The notes under the pieces: generated by a model | Told to the model about the DNA's origin: nothing | Databases searched by the model: none | The model's input: the letters and a program-made list of their open reading frames with translations, nothing else | Assembly (NCBI GenBank): GCA_010645155.1 | Contig: JAAGOF010000055.1 | Location: forward strand, 2,374,529 to 2,438,528 | Direction: 5' to 3' | DNA length: 64,000 nt | DNA from: Tigriopus japonicus | Lineage: Eukaryota; Arthropoda; Copepoda; Harpacticoida; Harpacticidae | Position numbers and translations under genes: made by a program | Shown here: one piece after another, positions 20,501-31,684 of the stretch | Numbering within the stretch: the stretch's first letter is position 1 | How the letters are laid out: every line of letters starts with the position of its first letter

Positions 20501-23500
20501 GTCGAGCCCAACGGAAGATTGTGGAAAGCAAAACGTGTGCACTCCCTCGGGAGTTATAAAAGCTCATGAACCCCATGACGTTCATGAGCTTCCCAAGTAG
20601 GCCGACAATCTCGGCTTCTTCGTGGAACTGTTTGATGATTCACACTTGAGAGGCTTAGAGCAATGATCATAATTTCTGGCTTATTGATCAAACTCTCGAC
20701 CACCGAAATATTACTGAGTCTCCTCGTCTGTCCGTCGCATCGACCACTTCATGAGGCCTGTCACTGTCTTCGCTCGTTGATAGAGCAATTTAGGGTCCTT
20801 TGAGGCACATGGGCTATAAATTGAGCCAGAATTTATCTGTCTGACTGTCCGCAATGATCGAGAAAATCTTCTAAATTCGTTCAAAAGTAATGATGTTGGT
20901 GATGACCACGATGACGTGTGAGAAAAAGTTCGTGGAACATGTTTCTTTTCCAAGTTCTTCTTCTTATTCTCTTGGGAATTTTAAGCACACCCAGTCTTAA
21001 TTCAACCACTACTGAATCCATGCAATGCTCTCTGGGACTGTCAAGAAGTGGAACCGATAAGGAACCGTTGGCGACTCCTTCTTACTTCAAAGGAACCTTA
21101 GCTCGCAAAGAAGTAACTGAGAGAAAATCTCCTGGCTCCTTCCCTTTACGTACGAACCGTATATTCTATTCCATATACTATAAGCGTAAGTGGGTATGGC
21201 GAGCGTTTGTGGATGTGAAGAAGTGCGAGCGAGGTAGGAGAAGCCGAAGCCGAGGAAAATCGAGAGGATCGAGGCAGAGAGGCAACAACAACAACTACAA
21301 CAACGACTAGAACAGCAACATCACCATCGGACACCGCGACCAACCTCGAGAGAAAAGAACGAGTACAACGAAATGGTGCGTAGATGGGCGAGTGAAACCC
21401 TAGGGAGAGGTCACTTTGAGGTTCCGCTGCCAAACGGATTTCAAGTTTTCTCGTCCACCCATTTCTGTTTGTAGGGCTCATGGAAAAAGGCCGGGAACAT
21501 GGAAAAGAGAGGTTGGCCCAGAGGACTCAAAGCTTTGAAGTTGGAGGGAGTAGAAGGAAAAGGAAGAGGGAGGAAATAAGGCCGGACGAATGAAGAGAGA
21601 GCAAGGCGAAGAAATTGTTCGCACACTCACGAACTCACCCGTATTCAACGAGGCTGCAAAGTTTTGGTCCTAACAACATTCAAGACGATGATGCATGAAG
21701 CAGGTCTTCAGAAGTGGAACATCTGCATGGACCCAAAAGCCTCTCTGACACACTGGCACCTCGTTTCATTCCTCCCCGGGTCCAGCTCGGGTTGGGCGCA
21801 TTGAAACTACTAGCTTCTTCCTTTGTTCTAGGTTTGGTCAGATGACAGGACCTTGGGGCCGCAGAAGGCTACCGACGCCGTTTGGCCCAAATGAGAAGAT
21901 CTATGCATGAAAATGACCTGATTGGAATGGAATTACTCGAGATAATGCGGTCTTTCCCAAAGTTAAGCCAACCTTGAGGAGGATACCTCGTTCGTTTTTT
22001 GGCTCCGAGGCAACTCCTTTAGAACTCGAAAGTTGCAAAACGCGGACTAAACTTTCAGTGGATGCAAATGTTGATGAACAGTCGGTTTTGGAAGTGCCAA
22101 TTTCTTCCAAACAAGACCAAATCCAAGAAGTATCTGCATACAAATAATACAGAAATAATACATGGGGAAATTGGCTTGTTGGTGTCAATCGTGACGAAAA
22201 CATCAAGTTAAATCAGACTTGTCCCTGCGTCTAATAATAATACCTTCACAGTCACAAAAATTGTTACTTGAAATAGTTAATATGAAAGATATGAAAGACG
22301 ATGTCAATAGAGTTCGCCACTTAAAACGGGGCAGGGTAAATTGTAAGTTTCTTACTATCAAGGCTCTGAATCAAAAAGTCATCTTTACAAATAATTATCA
22401 ATATACCATCTTCTACAACTTTTGTTTCAAACAATTTCTCTAAGTGGCCCCTGTTTTGACGGGGCCTTAAAGTCAACTAACTAGCATTAAAAGTAGAGAA
22501 TCTCCGTCAACATGTTCCTCAAGAAGTTCTTGTCATCCAGTCATCAAATTGCAGAAACTCCACTTTTCTGTAATCAGTCTCTTCAATGTTCATCCCTCTA
22601 ATGGGTTCAATTGAAAAGTTCATGGGATTGAGTTTTGGAGAAGAAAGATAATTTATCTTTAAATTGACCTTGCACTTAAAAACAGGCCAAGAAATCACAT
22701 CCAATTTAAGGACCACTTTTATCAGAAATTTGTGTAACATATTTATCCAATAACATCATTATTGAGTTTTTTAACCTTCCGAAATCAAGCTTGTACCTTT
22801 TATTACCCTTAAACACCTTCCAAATGATGGAAATCTGACGGAAGATCAATTTTGAGATCAAGTTCCTTTCTTGCTTCTCAAAGCCTAATCCCATGGACTC
22901 ATGAGAAAAAAAATGTTTATCAATTGATCTAGCCCAAATAGGGGATATATGTTAAAAGTAAAAATTACAAAAATATAACTGCTGCTAAACCATTTTACTG
23001 ACTCTTTGATAAGAACTTCATGAGGAACATGTTGATGGCGAATCCCTTCTTTTATCGCTCATTGAATTCAAGACCCTGTCTTGAATTCAAAGCGACCAAC
23101 CTCGAGAGAAAAGAACGAGTACAACGAAATGGTGCGTAGATGGGCGAGTGAAACCCTAGGGAGAGGTCACTTTGAGGTTCCGCTGCCAAACGGATTTCAA
23201 GTTTTCTCGTCCACCCATTTCTGTTTGTAGGGCTCATGGAAAAAGGCCGGGAACATGGAAAAGAGAGGTTGGCCCAGAGGACTCAAAGCTTTGAAGTTGG
23301 AGGGAGTAGAAGGAAAAGGAAGAGGGAGGAAATAAGGCCGGACGAATGAAGAGAGAGCAAGGCGAAGAAATTGTTCGCACACTCACAAACTCACCCGTAT
23401 TCAACGAGGCTGCAAAGTTTTGGTCCTAACAACATTCAAGACGATGATGCATGAAGCAGGTCTTCAGAAGTGGAACATCTGCATGGACCCAAAAGCCTCT

Positions 23501-26500
23501 CTGACACACTGGCACCTCGTTTCATTCCTCCCCGGGTCCAGCTCGGGTTGGGCGCATTGAAACTAGCTTCTTCCTTTGTTCTAGGTTTGGTCAGATGACA
23601 GGACCTTGGGGCCGCAGAAGGCTACCGACGCCGTTTGGCCCAAATGAGAAGATCTATGCATGAAAATGACCTGATTGGAATGGAATTACTCGAGATAATG
23701 CGGTCTTTCCCAAAGTTAAGCCAACCTTGAGGAGGATACCTCGTTCGTTTTTTGGCTCCGAGGCAACTCCTTTAGAACTCGAAAGTTGCAAAACGCGGAC
23801 TAAACTTTCAGTGGATGCAAATGTTGATGAACAGTCGGTTTTGGAAGTGCCAATTTCTTCCAAACAAGACCAAATCCAAGAAGTATCTACATACAAATAA
23901 TACAGAAATAATACATGTGGAAATTGGCTTGTTGGTGTCAATCGTGACGAAAACATCAAGTTAAATCAGACTTGTCCCTGCGTCTAATAATAATACCTTC
24001 ACAGTCACAAAAATTGTTACTTGAAATAGGTTCGCCACTTAAAACGGGGCAGGGAAAATTGTAAGTTTCTGACTATCAAGGCTCTGAATCAAAAAGTCAT
24101 CTTTACAAATAATTATCAATATACCATCTTCTACAACTTTTGTTTCAAACAATTTCTCTAAGTGGCCCCCTGTTTTGACAGGGCCTTAAAGTCAACTAAC
24201 TAGCAATAAAAGTAGAGAATCTCCGTCAACATGTTCCTCAAGAAGTTCTTGTCATCCAGTCATCAAATTGCAGAAACTCCACTTTTCTGTAATCAGTCTC
24301 TTCAACATTCATCCCTCAAATGGGTTCAATTGAAAAGTTCATGGGATTGAGTTTTGGAGAAGAAAGATAATTTATCTTTAAATTGACCTTGCACTTAAAA
24401 ACAGGCCAAGAAATCACATCCAATTTAAGGACCACTTTTATCAGAAATTTGTGTAACATATTTATCCAATAACATCATTATTGAGTTTTTTAACCTTCCG
24501 AAATCAAGCTTGTACCTTTTTTTAACCTTAAACACCTTCCAAATGATAGAAATCTGAAGGAAGATCAAGTTTGAGATCAAGTTCCTTTCTTGCTTCTCAA
24601 AGCCTAATCCCATGGACTCATGAGAAAAAAAATGTTTATCAATTGATCAAGCCCAAATAGGGGATATATGTCAAAAGTAAAAATTACAAAAATATAACTG
24701 CTGCTAAACCATTTTACTGACTCTTTGATAAGAACTTCATGAGGAACATGTTGATGGCGAATCCCTTCTTTTATCGCTCATTGAATTCAAGACCCTGTCA
24801 AAAAAAAGGGCCCCCTTAGAGAAATCGTTCGAAAAAAAGTTATTTAGGATAGTGTAATGAGTATTTTTTAATGACTGTTTGAAACAATGACTTTTTAATT
24901 CAGTTTGATTTAGAGCCCCTGATGGTCCAAAATTTAAAATTTTCCCTGCCCCGTTTTAAGTGGCCAACCCTGTAGTTGTCCCTACAATTCTACCTTGCAA
25001 ATTCCAAGAAATGACTTGTAATGTCTTTGTAATCTGGACGTCATAAGCTAGCATTTTCAAAAAATGGGAGAATCCCGTGATGGCAAATACGGAAACATGT
25101 GTGTTTGTTGCGTTTGACATAAAAGTTGTGACCATGGGCTTTCAAATCCAGACTTGTGATCGGAAAGGTCAGGAAAGTAGTCGTGAAAACAACTTCTAGT
25201 TCTGCTTTCCTTCCTGCCGTCTCAAAGTCATGATCAGAATCCAAATGAGGTTCTTCTTTGATCTAATTCTTCATTCTACCCTGAGACGCAAAAGAATAAA
25301 GACTTTGAATGCAAACGAAAGCCACGACCTTTAAAACTCCATTCATTAGATTTGCAGCTTTAGTTTGGCACTTAAAGGGAACCGATAGAATTCATGTGTT
25401 GGTACTCTTGACTATGCTAAGTCAAGCAGCAGTACCCACGTAACAGAACCAACATCGACCGAAGCTTCTTCTCTTATCGATATTTTACAGACATCATTCT
25501 TTTCCACTTAATGATCCTTTAGGGATCCTGTAACGGCCTTACGGCCTACCCCTCCCTTTGTCAGTAGAGTGATCTGAATCCAACAGACGACACAGTCGTC
25601 AGTGCCATTCATGCTAATGCTTCTGAAAACGAGTGCAGGCATGGAACAAATCGGGATGGATTTGCTCTGGATTTGCCGTCTCTATTTCTCCTGCAGTTCT
25701 TTTCCCTCTGGCCACTCAATTCTAAGGCTGAAACAATCCGTATTTTTCTTTCATCAGGATTTAAATGAGCCTCCTTGCTAATTGAGAAGTTCATTGAAGA
25801 AGGCACTACATATCTGTTAACAGCAAATAATAGTTAACAATTGTAGCTGAGATGTTAACGTATTAGAAGTTAGCTTTAGCGGACATTACAATAGATTATA
25901 ATTAGATACTATAACTATCTTCTCTCTATGCATATGAAATATTAGAGTATGTACAATACAGGATCAAAAGAAGCTCAGTTATCTTGTACTGATGTCTCAG
26001 CACATTGGTTGCGTTTTTATTACAGTTTTGCATAGTCACTCTGAAAAAAGCAGCAACCGAAACAACTTCGACAAACAATTTAATAATGATTTGCCTCCTA
26101 CGGCAGAGAAGGTACTAAAATTAAATGGGCCCTAAATGCAAAGCCAGACGTCCTTTGTGTGGCCCCCGCTTCATTTGACCTTTTCCCCGATAAAAAGGTT
26201 TCATTCCGTCAAGCACCCCATCCAATATGATATTAGAACTCCGAGATACCATGTACTCTAGAATATGTCGGGAATGCGAATGATTTCCTGACCAAGAGCA
26301 TTCTTCCTCTGATTTAGTTAATCATTCAGAGATTCAGGAGAATTCCCTCTCCAACATCAGTTCTCTCTGCGGCTCTCTTTCTATTATCTTGAGTGGCACC
26401 CAAATCGCACCAATTAGTTTCCGTCTGACGGCTGGCTCCCTTTGGCTCAAGAACCAGAGAGTGTGTGAGGAAGTGGCCTAAAGAGAATCAACAAGATGAA

Positions 26501-28944
26501 GGACTTGATTGGAACAAAGTCATGCAATCACCAAACCCATTAGTCGTCAATGATCGGCGAGGGAAATGAATTCTCAAAAGGGGACGGGCGCGACATCAAA
26601 AATGTAGGAATAAATGGTGGGATTATTGGATGTACTTGATTCTTATGGTGGTGTCCTTATTCTAAAAAGTCAATGTCTTACAAATAGGATTACAGTTCAC
26701 GAACTCATTCTGACACATCAATATGCTCTGTTAGTTCAATTGCCAACCAACATAAAGATGTTTAGGCTTCACGAGGGTGCAAGCACTATTATTTAAACCA
26801 TTTGCTGTCAAAGACTGGCTCTTCGTTTTACAAAGTCAAACACTGCTGCTCTTTAAGGGAGGACTGAGGAGTTTGATAAGGAATTCAATTTACCAAATTT
26901 TGGCGGCCTTTCCTCACAGGAAGTGAGCCACGAAGGACCCAAATGCTTGTTTACCCAATCGAGCCACGAAAGTTAGGCCAAAGAACAGGAGAGAGAAAAA
27001 AAGACACCTCTGACAAGGAGCAGAAAATGAAAGAGCGGAAAGAAAAGGGAGAACGAAGACGAACGAGATGAGGAAGACGAAAACAGAATTAGGCCTTTTT
27101 TAGACCTTGTTGAAAGGAAAACAAAAAGGAAGCGGAGGAAAAGTGAACGGTCGAGAAACAAGCAACAAGGCTACGAAACTTCCAACGAGGAGCATAATGA
27201 AGACGGCCCTAGTAGGAAAGCAAAACTCCATTCAAATGATCAAAGTTGGCATAATGTTTACGTTTTGCAAATCAGCGGCTTTAAATCTATTCTTTTGGTA
27301 AGTGTTCCACTAGAAGAAGAAACAAAGCGAGACTTATATTGTAAAAGGGGCTTACCTTCTTTCTTGAACTGGCATTCATTTTGGTGCTTGTTCATGGACT
27401 TGGTTGGTCCTCGGTATTCACAGCCGGCACTGGCAAATTGACAAGCTACCAACGTTCCCAAGCAACGATAACGGAGATGATCCGACAATGATCCTCGGCT
27501 TAGCACCTCTTCGCAGGAATCTTCGTTGGGGCAATTCACCTCCAACTTGTCCAACAACCTGAAACATAATATGGCCATTCATGCAAGAGTACGTGCCGAC
27601 GATGTCAGACCTTGAAGTCTCGGGTTCATCCAAAAACTCATTTCCTGGCTACCTTCTTATCTAGAACATACGAATATAAATTACAAAAAAATGCCCAATC
27701 TGAGGACAGAAGTCCACAGGATGTTAATCTGTCCAAGTATCCGGACCTGTCGGTTTAACTGTCATGGCCATGTTATACTATCCATGTCTTGAACTTACAT
27801 TTACATCCTGTTAAAAGACAGTTGCCATACTTGTTTTGAAACTAACTGGAGCGGCGAAAGCGAAAAAGTTTACACCGTGCCGTAGACGTTGTCAAAGGCT
27901 AGGTGTCCATAAAAGAAAGATCCCTGGACCCAAGGGATTGAGTGACAAGTACAACAAAAAATAATGCAGTCGGTCCCTGAAAGAATATGGTCTCAAAGGA
28001 GTGAGTGGGTAAAGGCAAAGAGAGGAGAGGATTCATCGGAACTAATACAAGAGCCGTAGGGAAAACGACATTTGATTAGATCTAGATGAAAAGTCAGAGT
28101 AAGAGGCTGCCTGGCAAGTCTGCCGCTTGGAATTGGTTGGGCCTGGCTTAGCAATGCCTTATAAGTTTTGTTTACACAAATCCGACCTTGTTTCTCCTCG
28201 ATTACGAATAATCTGGCCCCTTACCGCCCACGAAGGGAAAAAATAATGAGAAAGCCAGAAATGAGAACTTGGTGGCTACTTTTTTGGTAATTCGTAAAGT
28301 TTTCTTTGTGATCCTTTTTCCATAATTGGTCCGCTCTAATCTTGCTCAGACCCACAAGAGCGGTTGAAAGGTTTGCAAAATCTTTGAACACGAGTTTCGG
28401 CGAACCAAGATGTGAGTTAGTTTTTCGCTCAAAAACTTCTCTTGGTAAAAACATTATTACATCTCTTTTCTGTTCCACACATCTTGGTCTTCTGTATGTC
28501 ATACATACATACTTTTTTCCAATACCTTTTCAGGACTAAATTAGTTGGATTAATGGTCCTTTCCGAGAGTGGTTTCCTGTCCAACGGGCACAATGGGTTG
28601 ATTTTCATATAGTTCGAGATGCACACGTGGCAGAAGGTGTGAGCACAAGGCGTGTCCACTGGCTGCACAAATGGCTGCAGGCAAATTTGGCACATCAGGT
28701 CCTCATCCACCTCATCGGTGTAATTGTAAAGATGGGGTTCGTGATGGGAATGAATTTGACCGCAAGTGCGACATGGGCGATGGTTCCTGGAGGTGTGAGC
28801 GTACTTATTACCACTATACCCGTGACGAGATCCTGGGGTTGATCTGGGCTGGTCGGGTTGTTCTTCAGCTGGACCTCGGGGACGTGAACGTCTATGGCCG
28901 GGAACTTCCGCTCGAAGGTTTCCGGGGGTGGCATGGGGCTCCAT
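14520..28944 (-). CDS. LNX: LNX-type E3 ubiquitin ligase (RING, TRAF-like zinc finger, four PDZ domains)
   Basis: Eight exons, all phase-compatible: 28526-28944, 27356-27558, 19007-19113, 18197-18319, 17647-18129, 15682-16893, 14850-15202, 14520-14655; about 1011 residues. The RING finger at residues 85-123 is preceded by CGQIHSHHEPHLYNYTDEVD, as in Ligand-of-Numb protein X; its core includes DTPCAHTFCHVC. A TRAF-type zinc-finger region follows at about 149-205. The PDZ domains lie at about 215-305 (PSLGMTIVGG), 373-458 (KQLGIRLSG), 803-887 (SLGMRIGGG) and 918-1003 (SWGFSIVGG). The signature SWMFWQKLPR precedes PDZ4, and the protein ends VSWLGTEL, close to vertebrate LNX. LNX ubiquitinates targets such as Numb, recruiting them through the PDZ domains. 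Two departures: zinc finger and PDZ1 join almost directly, without the linker that carries NPAY/NPAF in vertebrates, and PDZ2-PDZ3 are separated by about 340 low-complexity residues. An in-frame open stretch upstream (to 29,219, followed by a GTAAAT donor) is probably 5' UTR. Confidence 0.9.
20939..21185 (+). CDS. Possible small secreted protein, first exon (speculative)
   Basis: An ATG at 20,939 opens a frame starting MFLFQVLLLILLGILSTPSL, a textbook-looking signal peptide. About 60 hydrophilic residues follow, and a consensus donor GTAAGT at 21,186 would end the exon. It lies inside the LNX intron on the opposite strand. No acceptor exon or family was recognised, and the low-complexity continuation beyond the donor (RGRRSRSRGKSRGSRQRG) is not protein-like. 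It could equally be chance. Confidence 0.22.
21336..23080. repeat. Tandem duplication in LNX intron, copy 1 (1745 bp)
   Basis: Begins GCGACCAACCTCGAGAG and ends GAATTCAAGACCCTGTC. The same sequence recurs at 23,092-24,799 with only scattered substitutions. Differences seen include a 3-bp and a 35-bp stretch absent from copy 2 and one extra C in copy 2, which account for the 37-bp length difference. Confidence 0.93.
23092..24799. repeat. Tandem duplication in LNX intron, copy 2 (1708 bp)
   Basis: Direct repeat of 21,336-23,080, separated by 11 bp (TTGAATTCAAA). That filler copies TTGAATTCAA, which also occurs just before the end of copy 1. Identity looks about 97-98 percent by eye, so the duplication is recent. 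Confidence 0.93.
24029..24974. mobile_element. DNA transposon remnant with 27-bp inverted repeats
   Basis: GCCACTTAAAACGGGGCAGG (at 24,034) is repeated inverted at 24,945-24,964, and identity extends to 27 bp. The right end continues as AACCCTGTA, a mariner-like terminus. No transposase frame remains in the 0.9 kb between. The same left end is present in duplication copy 1 (22,311) but its right end is missing there, because the duplication breakpoint falls inside the element. Confidence 0.7.
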
Positions 28945-28949
28945 GTCTC

Positions 28950-29730
28950 AAGCAATCACAGGGAAGTTAGTAACTCATACATAATTCTATCACCATTGCT
29001 GAATTAAGTTCACTCGCAATTTTTCTGTTTTGGCAGAGGAGCTTTTTTTGTATGGTACTATGAATGGGTACGTACGTATGCATGTCTATCTCCAGAAAAA
29101 GGTAGGTAAGCTTCTTGGTGGCGGAGCACGATCGTTAAGATCTCGCAGTCGAGCGCACTGACGAGCGCAACAACCACGACACATGGATGGCCAAGAAGAG
29201 CTACAGGTGATTTACCTGGCGGAAGAACGGATCTGGCCGACCCGTTTGACTCCCAAGGCACCCACTGGCAAGACGGAATGGTTCGAGAAAGAATGGGACC
29301 CTCAGACTCACCACAAGCTCCCTCCTCCACGAAACAACCTTTCCAAACTAAGCCGACTTTCCCAATGAGAATTCATACAAAATACCATAGGAATCCATCC
29401 TATTTAGAGTGAAGATGGTTTTTGTTCGACTTATTGTCGAAGTTTTTGGATGAAACTCAATGTTTAACATTAAAATATGAAGAATAACAGATATATCAAC
29501 GTAGAGGCTGTCCTTAAAGTCCTTAAAATACAAAAAAAAATCGAAAATTCACCTGATAGAACATGATCGACTAGCATAACAATGTAAAAAAAAACACCTT
29601 CATTTTTCTTTCTTTGCAAACGACATTTTTTGGCGTAACTAGCTACAACTTTGGGTGTTTGTGTAGCCACTACAAAAAAGCGTTTTGAAAATTGTTCGAA
29701 TTTTACATTTATCTCGCAATCCAAAGGGGG
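28950..29730. other. Region 5' of the LNX start codon
   Basis: On the minus strand a CAG/GTAAAT donor at 29,219 and a TTACTAAC branch-like site 23 bp before the AG at about 28,947 suggest a short 5' UTR intron. No ATG is found upstream in the connecting frame. 29,340-29,730 shows nothing coding. Confidence 0.4.
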
Positions 29731-29734
29731 GAGG

Positions 29735-29966
29735 AGGAGACGTGTTTAGCGCATTTCCCTGTGGTGAGGGAGGTCGCAGGTTCGATTTTCCTCCCCGACC
29801 TCTCTCCGGGAAACTTTTAGGCGCTATTCCACACCCACAGAAGGAGAACCAATCTAATACCGGACAAGAGATTGCCTATCGGCAAAACTAGCTGATATGA
29901 AGGCTGGCTTCCCTGGCCGGGCGAGGTTCAACCCTCCGACCCTAACACCCACAATCCAAAAAAAAG
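29735..29966 (+). mobile_element. tRNA-derived SINE, copy 2
   Basis: Carries TTTAGCGCA, B-box GGTTCGATTTTC, CCCCGACC, ACACCCACAGAAGGAGAACC and CTGGCCGGGCGAGGTTCAAC in the same order as copy 1. It ends in an A-rich tail (AAAAAAAA at about 29,957). Differences from copy 1 are spread along its length, so the copies are old. Confidence 0.8.
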
Positions 29967-30109
29967 CCTTTTTCTTGGAGCTCCAAGTTCGCCATTCGTT
30001 TTTTTTCAAATTTTCAAAGTAGTAGAACTTCATTAAGCTTATTTTGATTTTCACATGGAATATGTTAAGCAACTTGGCAACCTGCAAATGAGGCTGAGAG
30101 TAAAGGACA

Positions 30110-30930
30110 CAACTACTGATAGGAACAAATTGCCTATTTCTTTTTGTTTGTAAATGAGTTTGGTTTTTTATTCCAATATTTGTTTGTTTGGGGCAAGAAG
30201 CACTGGAATCATGGAGTTGGAGGCTAGCAATGAGAATAATGATTTCAAGTAAAAACAGTTCAATTACGTTCTTCTGCAAATGAGACCTTGCCTATGTTGA
30301 CTACGTAGTTCAATTTTCAGCTCAATCGAACGTCGGAGACAAAGTTATGCTCACTCAAAGTTCAGTGCAAATCCTACCGAGAATGAATGAACTAGCCCTT
30401 TTGTGGTAATCGTTTTACCACAAAAGGGCGAGTTCATTCATTCTATGCTCTCTTCAGTACATAAGTTCGAGAAGGCATAACTTTTCACTCCGGAATTCGA
30501 TTGGGCTGAAATTTTAAATAGGTGTTCTTCTCAATGCAAGCCAGGTCTCATTTGCAGAAGAACGCAAATGGTTCGTTTCTGCTGGAAATCATAATTCTCA
30601 GTGCTAGCCTCCCACTCCATGATTTCCGTGCTTCTTGTTTGGGGTAAATTTGTATTATTTTCAAATAAGAGCAGTTCTGCCGGTATGATTTGTCATGATT
30701 TCTAAAAGCAAGTGTCTAATGATTATTTTCAACACAATGATTTATGCTGTTGAAATGCTTTCTTGGTCCAAGAGATATATTCCATGCAACTGGAACACTT
30801 ATTTTTAACCTTCGAAAGTTTTTAATACCTTAGCTTGCTTTTGATCTTTTCCAACTCCAAAGGGGTGTGTGTCACTTTTGGCAGCCTTGTTTATTTGGGA
30901 GACCACAACAAGCAGCACATGTTAACTTAT
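30110..30930 (+). repeat. Interspersed repeat interrupted by a fold-back element
   Basis: Its left part (ACTACTGATAGGAACAAATT to TTTGTTTGTTTGGGG) and right part (TTTGGGGTAAATTTG, TGATTTGTCATGATTT, TGTGTCACTTTTGGCAGCC) are contiguous in the homologue at 5,100-5,500. Here they are split by the element at 30,194-30,637. Confidence 0.6.
30194..30637. mobile_element. Fold-back transposable element with long inverted arms
   Basis: The ends are CAAGAAGCACTGGAATCATG and the inverted CATGATTTCCGTGCTTCTTG. The arms stay alignable over most of their length, up to the central palindrome around AGTTCATTCATTC and CCCTTTTGTGGTAA (30,380-30,440). It is flanked by TTTGGGG on both sides, a 7- or 8-bp duplication, and the empty site exists at about 5,187. 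No coding capacity. A second copy is at about 33,847-34,295 and half an arm at about 8,440-8,620. Confidence 0.82.
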
Positions 30931-31176
30931 TTTTCCGATTAGTTTTTTATATCTGATTGGAATTTTTTTGGTACGCTGTAGTTTGTTTGTCTTTGTTTGC
31001 TATTTTGTTTGTTATGGATGGAGAGTATATTTTTATAAGTCGCAGAAACAATATTGTATTATTCAATAATTTAATTAAGATTCCCTTGATCGACTAAGCC
31101 TGGGTTTTGGAATGTCGTCGATGTTAATGTTGGCCTTTGATGTTGGTTTTAGGTAATTCACCATTTTGGTGATCAG
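30931..31176. other. Intergenic DNA, no feature seen
   Basis: AT-rich, no coding signal. Confidence 0.3.
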
Positions 31177-31684
31177 TAGGGCCCGGAAAAATATTTGCAA
31201 AAAAGTGACGAAATATCCAATATATATTTTTTTCAAAAGGCCTAAATATTGCAAACAGGCAGATATTGAAATAATATTTTTGACATCGTATTTTTGGTAT
31301 TTCTGTCTGTGTGCACCAATTTTGCGAATTTGTTTTGGGGGAACGTGATGCATTTGGCCGTATTTGGAGGCATTCTTGACATGCAATTGATTCAAAAATA
31401 CAATTTTCAATTTGCCTTAATAGATGGCGTAGTTTTTTTCGTGTATGAAAATGGTTTTGGTTATGAATGTGTAATGGCAGAATGACTACCCTTTTGTAGA
31501 GGTTTTTGTATTTTGGGTTCATTTTTGGTAAGCCCTCTAGAGCATTGGTTGTTCTTTTACTTGCCTCAATTTTCCCTGAAATATTTTTTCTCACTCAAAT
31601 ATTCGAGAATCTATTTATTTTACGGATAAACGGATAGATATATTTGAGATATTTTATATCTTAAAAATATATATCCGGGCCCTA
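31177..31684. mobile_element. MITE with TAGGGCCCGG termini
   Basis: Starts TAGGGCCCGGAAAAATAT and ends with inverted ATATATATCCGGGCCCTA. The flanking octamers GTGATCAG and ATGATCAA differ at two positions and may be a worn 8-bp hAT duplication. The minus-strand open frame inside has no transposase motif. Confidence 0.6.

Larger units (their letters stand above)
19114..27355. other. LNX: Second intron of LNX (8.2 kb)
   Basis: Donor GTAAGC at 27,355 and acceptor TTTTTTTCAG next to 19,113 have matching phase (one base plus two). The intron holds the 1.7-kb tandem duplication, an inverted-repeat transposon, and at 20,939 a possible small secreted-protein ORF on the other strand. 25,000-27,300 shows nothing recognisable. 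Confidence 0.6.

Noticed and set aside
21146..21481. Minus-strand ORF with TNRNGWTRKLEIRLAAEP
   Set aside because: It recurs in both duplication copies with different tails, has no ATG-linked gene structure, and lies in the LNX intron.
28695..28955. Proline-rich frame overlapping the LNX RING exon
   Set aside because: The other frame encodes the full RING with conserved cysteines; this one is an overlap shadow.
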